DNA from: an uncultured Gemmatimonadota bacterium
Lineage (GTDB): Bacteria > Gemmatimonadota > Gemmatimonadetes > Gemmatimonadales > GWC2-71-9
Reading direction: 5' to 3'
NCBI GenBank assembly: GCA_937961295.1
Contig: CALGOK010000020.1
Span: 1 to 5,496, forward strand
DNA: 5,496 nt
Positions 4,828 to 5,496 of the stretch are shown here, one piece after another; the stretch's first letter is position 1; each line of letters begins with the position of its first letter. Position numbers and translations under genes: made by a program. The notes beneath the pieces are model-generated. The model was not told the origin of the DNA. It searched no databases and was given only the letters and a program-made list of their open reading frames with translations.

Positions 4828-5496
4828 TCAGGGGAAGATCCCCCGGTCCCGGTACGCCACCGCCACCTTGTCGAGCGCCGAGATGAAGGCTGCGGTCCGC
4901 GCGTCGGCCTCGGGATGGCGGCGGCGGATCTCGGCGATCTGGCGCCAGGCCACGACCATGGTCTCCTCGAGCCCGCTGTTGACGATGTCGGCCTCGTCCG
5001 CCCCGTGGGTGAGCCGGCGACGATCCTCGGCCGAGAAGCGGTTGCCGTTGTGCCCCTCGATCGCCTCGACCAGCCGGCCGAACGCCCCCTCGTCGAACCG
5101 CTTCTGCATCCGGCCGAACCGGACGTGCTGCAGGTTCTTGAGCCACTCGAAGTACGAGACGGTCACGCCGCCGGCATTGAGGTAGATGTCGGGAACGACG
5201 AGGACGCCGCGCTCGGCGAGGATCGCATCGGCCTCGGGGGTGGTCGGGCCGTTGGCGCCCTCGGCAATGATGCGGGCCTGCACCCGCGGTGCGTTCTCGC
5301 CGGTGAGCTGACCCTCGAGCGCCGCGGGCACCAGGATGTCGCAGGGGAGTTCCAGGCCGTCCCGATTGCTCTTGAGGTCGGTCGCCCCCGGGAAGCCGAG
5401 GATCGAGCCGCTCTCCCGACGGTGCGCGAGCAGCTGCTCGAGGTCCAACCCGTCGGCCGCGTGAATCGCCCGCTCGCGCTCGGCCACGCCGAACAG
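4828..5496 (-). CDS. gdhA: Glutamate dehydrogenase, C-terminal 222 residues, starts outside the window
   Basis: Glu/Leu/Phe/Val dehydrogenase family, interconverting glutamate with 2-oxoglutarate and ammonia using NAD(H) or NADP(H). The N-terminal catalytic domain and the dinucleotide-binding loop are outside the window, so cofactor choice cannot be judged. The frame stays open to the edge. Visible residues, numbered from the edge: SGSILGFPG at 29-37, CDILVPAALEGQLTGENAPR at 52-71, IIAEGANGPTTPEAD at 76-90, VPDIYLNAGGVTVSYFEWLKNLQHV at 101-125 and DIVNSGLEETM near 170-180, where Ser174 matches the substrate-binding Ser. RTAAF and the C-terminal helix follow. The block from CDIL to LKNL is strikingly like the animal mitochondrial enzyme. 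After SYFEWLKN comes a helical insert of about 45 residues like the animal antenna but about 10 residues shorter. The CDS ends with TGA at 4828, 207 bases before rplM, and is probably a separate transcription unit. Confidence 0.93.
   Translation of the reverse strand: MFGVAERERAIHAADGLDLEQLLAHRRESGSILGFPGATDLKSNRDGLELPCDILVPAALEGQLTGENAPRVQARIIAEGANGPTTPEADAILAERGVLVVPDIYLNAGGVTVSYFEWLKNLQHVRFGRMQKRFDEGAFGRLVEAIEGHNGNRFSAEDRRRLTHGADEADIVNSGLEETMVVAWRQIAEIRRRHPEADARTAAFISALDKVAVAYRDRGIFP

Noticed and set aside
1..5496. CRISPR array, transposon, tRNA or defence genes
   Set aside because: No regularly spaced direct repeats, transposase-like frames, tRNA-like cloverleaf or defence domains were seen; the window is filled by housekeeping genes and short leaders.

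Overview
This is a very GC-rich bacterial housekeeping segment in which every supported gene lies on the minus strand. Read in transcription order, from high to low coordinates, it carries the 3' part of a glutamate dehydrogenase gene, rplM (L13), rpsI (S9), rpsB (S2), tsf (EF-Ts), pyrH (UMP kinase), frr (ribosome recycling factor) and the 5' part of uppS (undecaprenyl diphosphate synthase). The core order rpsB-tsf-pyrH-frr-uppS is common across bacteria, and joining rplM-rpsI directly to rpsB-tsf is seen in several phyla. Extreme GC content, this gene order and the general look of the proteins would fit Gemmatimonadota or a related high-GC lineage. That placement is an inference from memory, not a database result.

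Layout: 5496-4828 is the C-terminal 222 residues of an animal-like hexameric GDH. The 207-base gap 4827-4621 holds an inverted array of heptamers, a good sigma70-type promoter (TTGACG, 18 bases, TATTTT) and a short leader hairpin abutting the rplM Shine-Dalgarno sequence. rplM and rpsI are coupled at a stop/start overlap. The 300-base gap 3766-3467 has no credible gene. It contains three related GC-rich palindromes and a leader hairpin before a well-placed AAGGAG and a GTG start for rpsB. Between rpsB and tsf (2593-2487) there is a textbook intrinsic terminator followed by only about 40 bases before tsf. tsf, pyrH, frr and uppS then follow with overlapping stop and start codons, which suggests translational coupling.

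Functionally the cluster makes two small-subunit proteins, one large-subunit protein, the EF-Tu exchange factor and the recycling factor. It ends with a pyrimidine nucleotide kinase and the lipid-carrier synthase for cell-wall assembly, so it links translation, nucleotide supply and envelope growth. I found no mobile element, CRISPR array, RNA gene or defence system. The unusual material is in the intergenic regions, the charged tail of S2 and the shortened 'antenna' region of the GDH.
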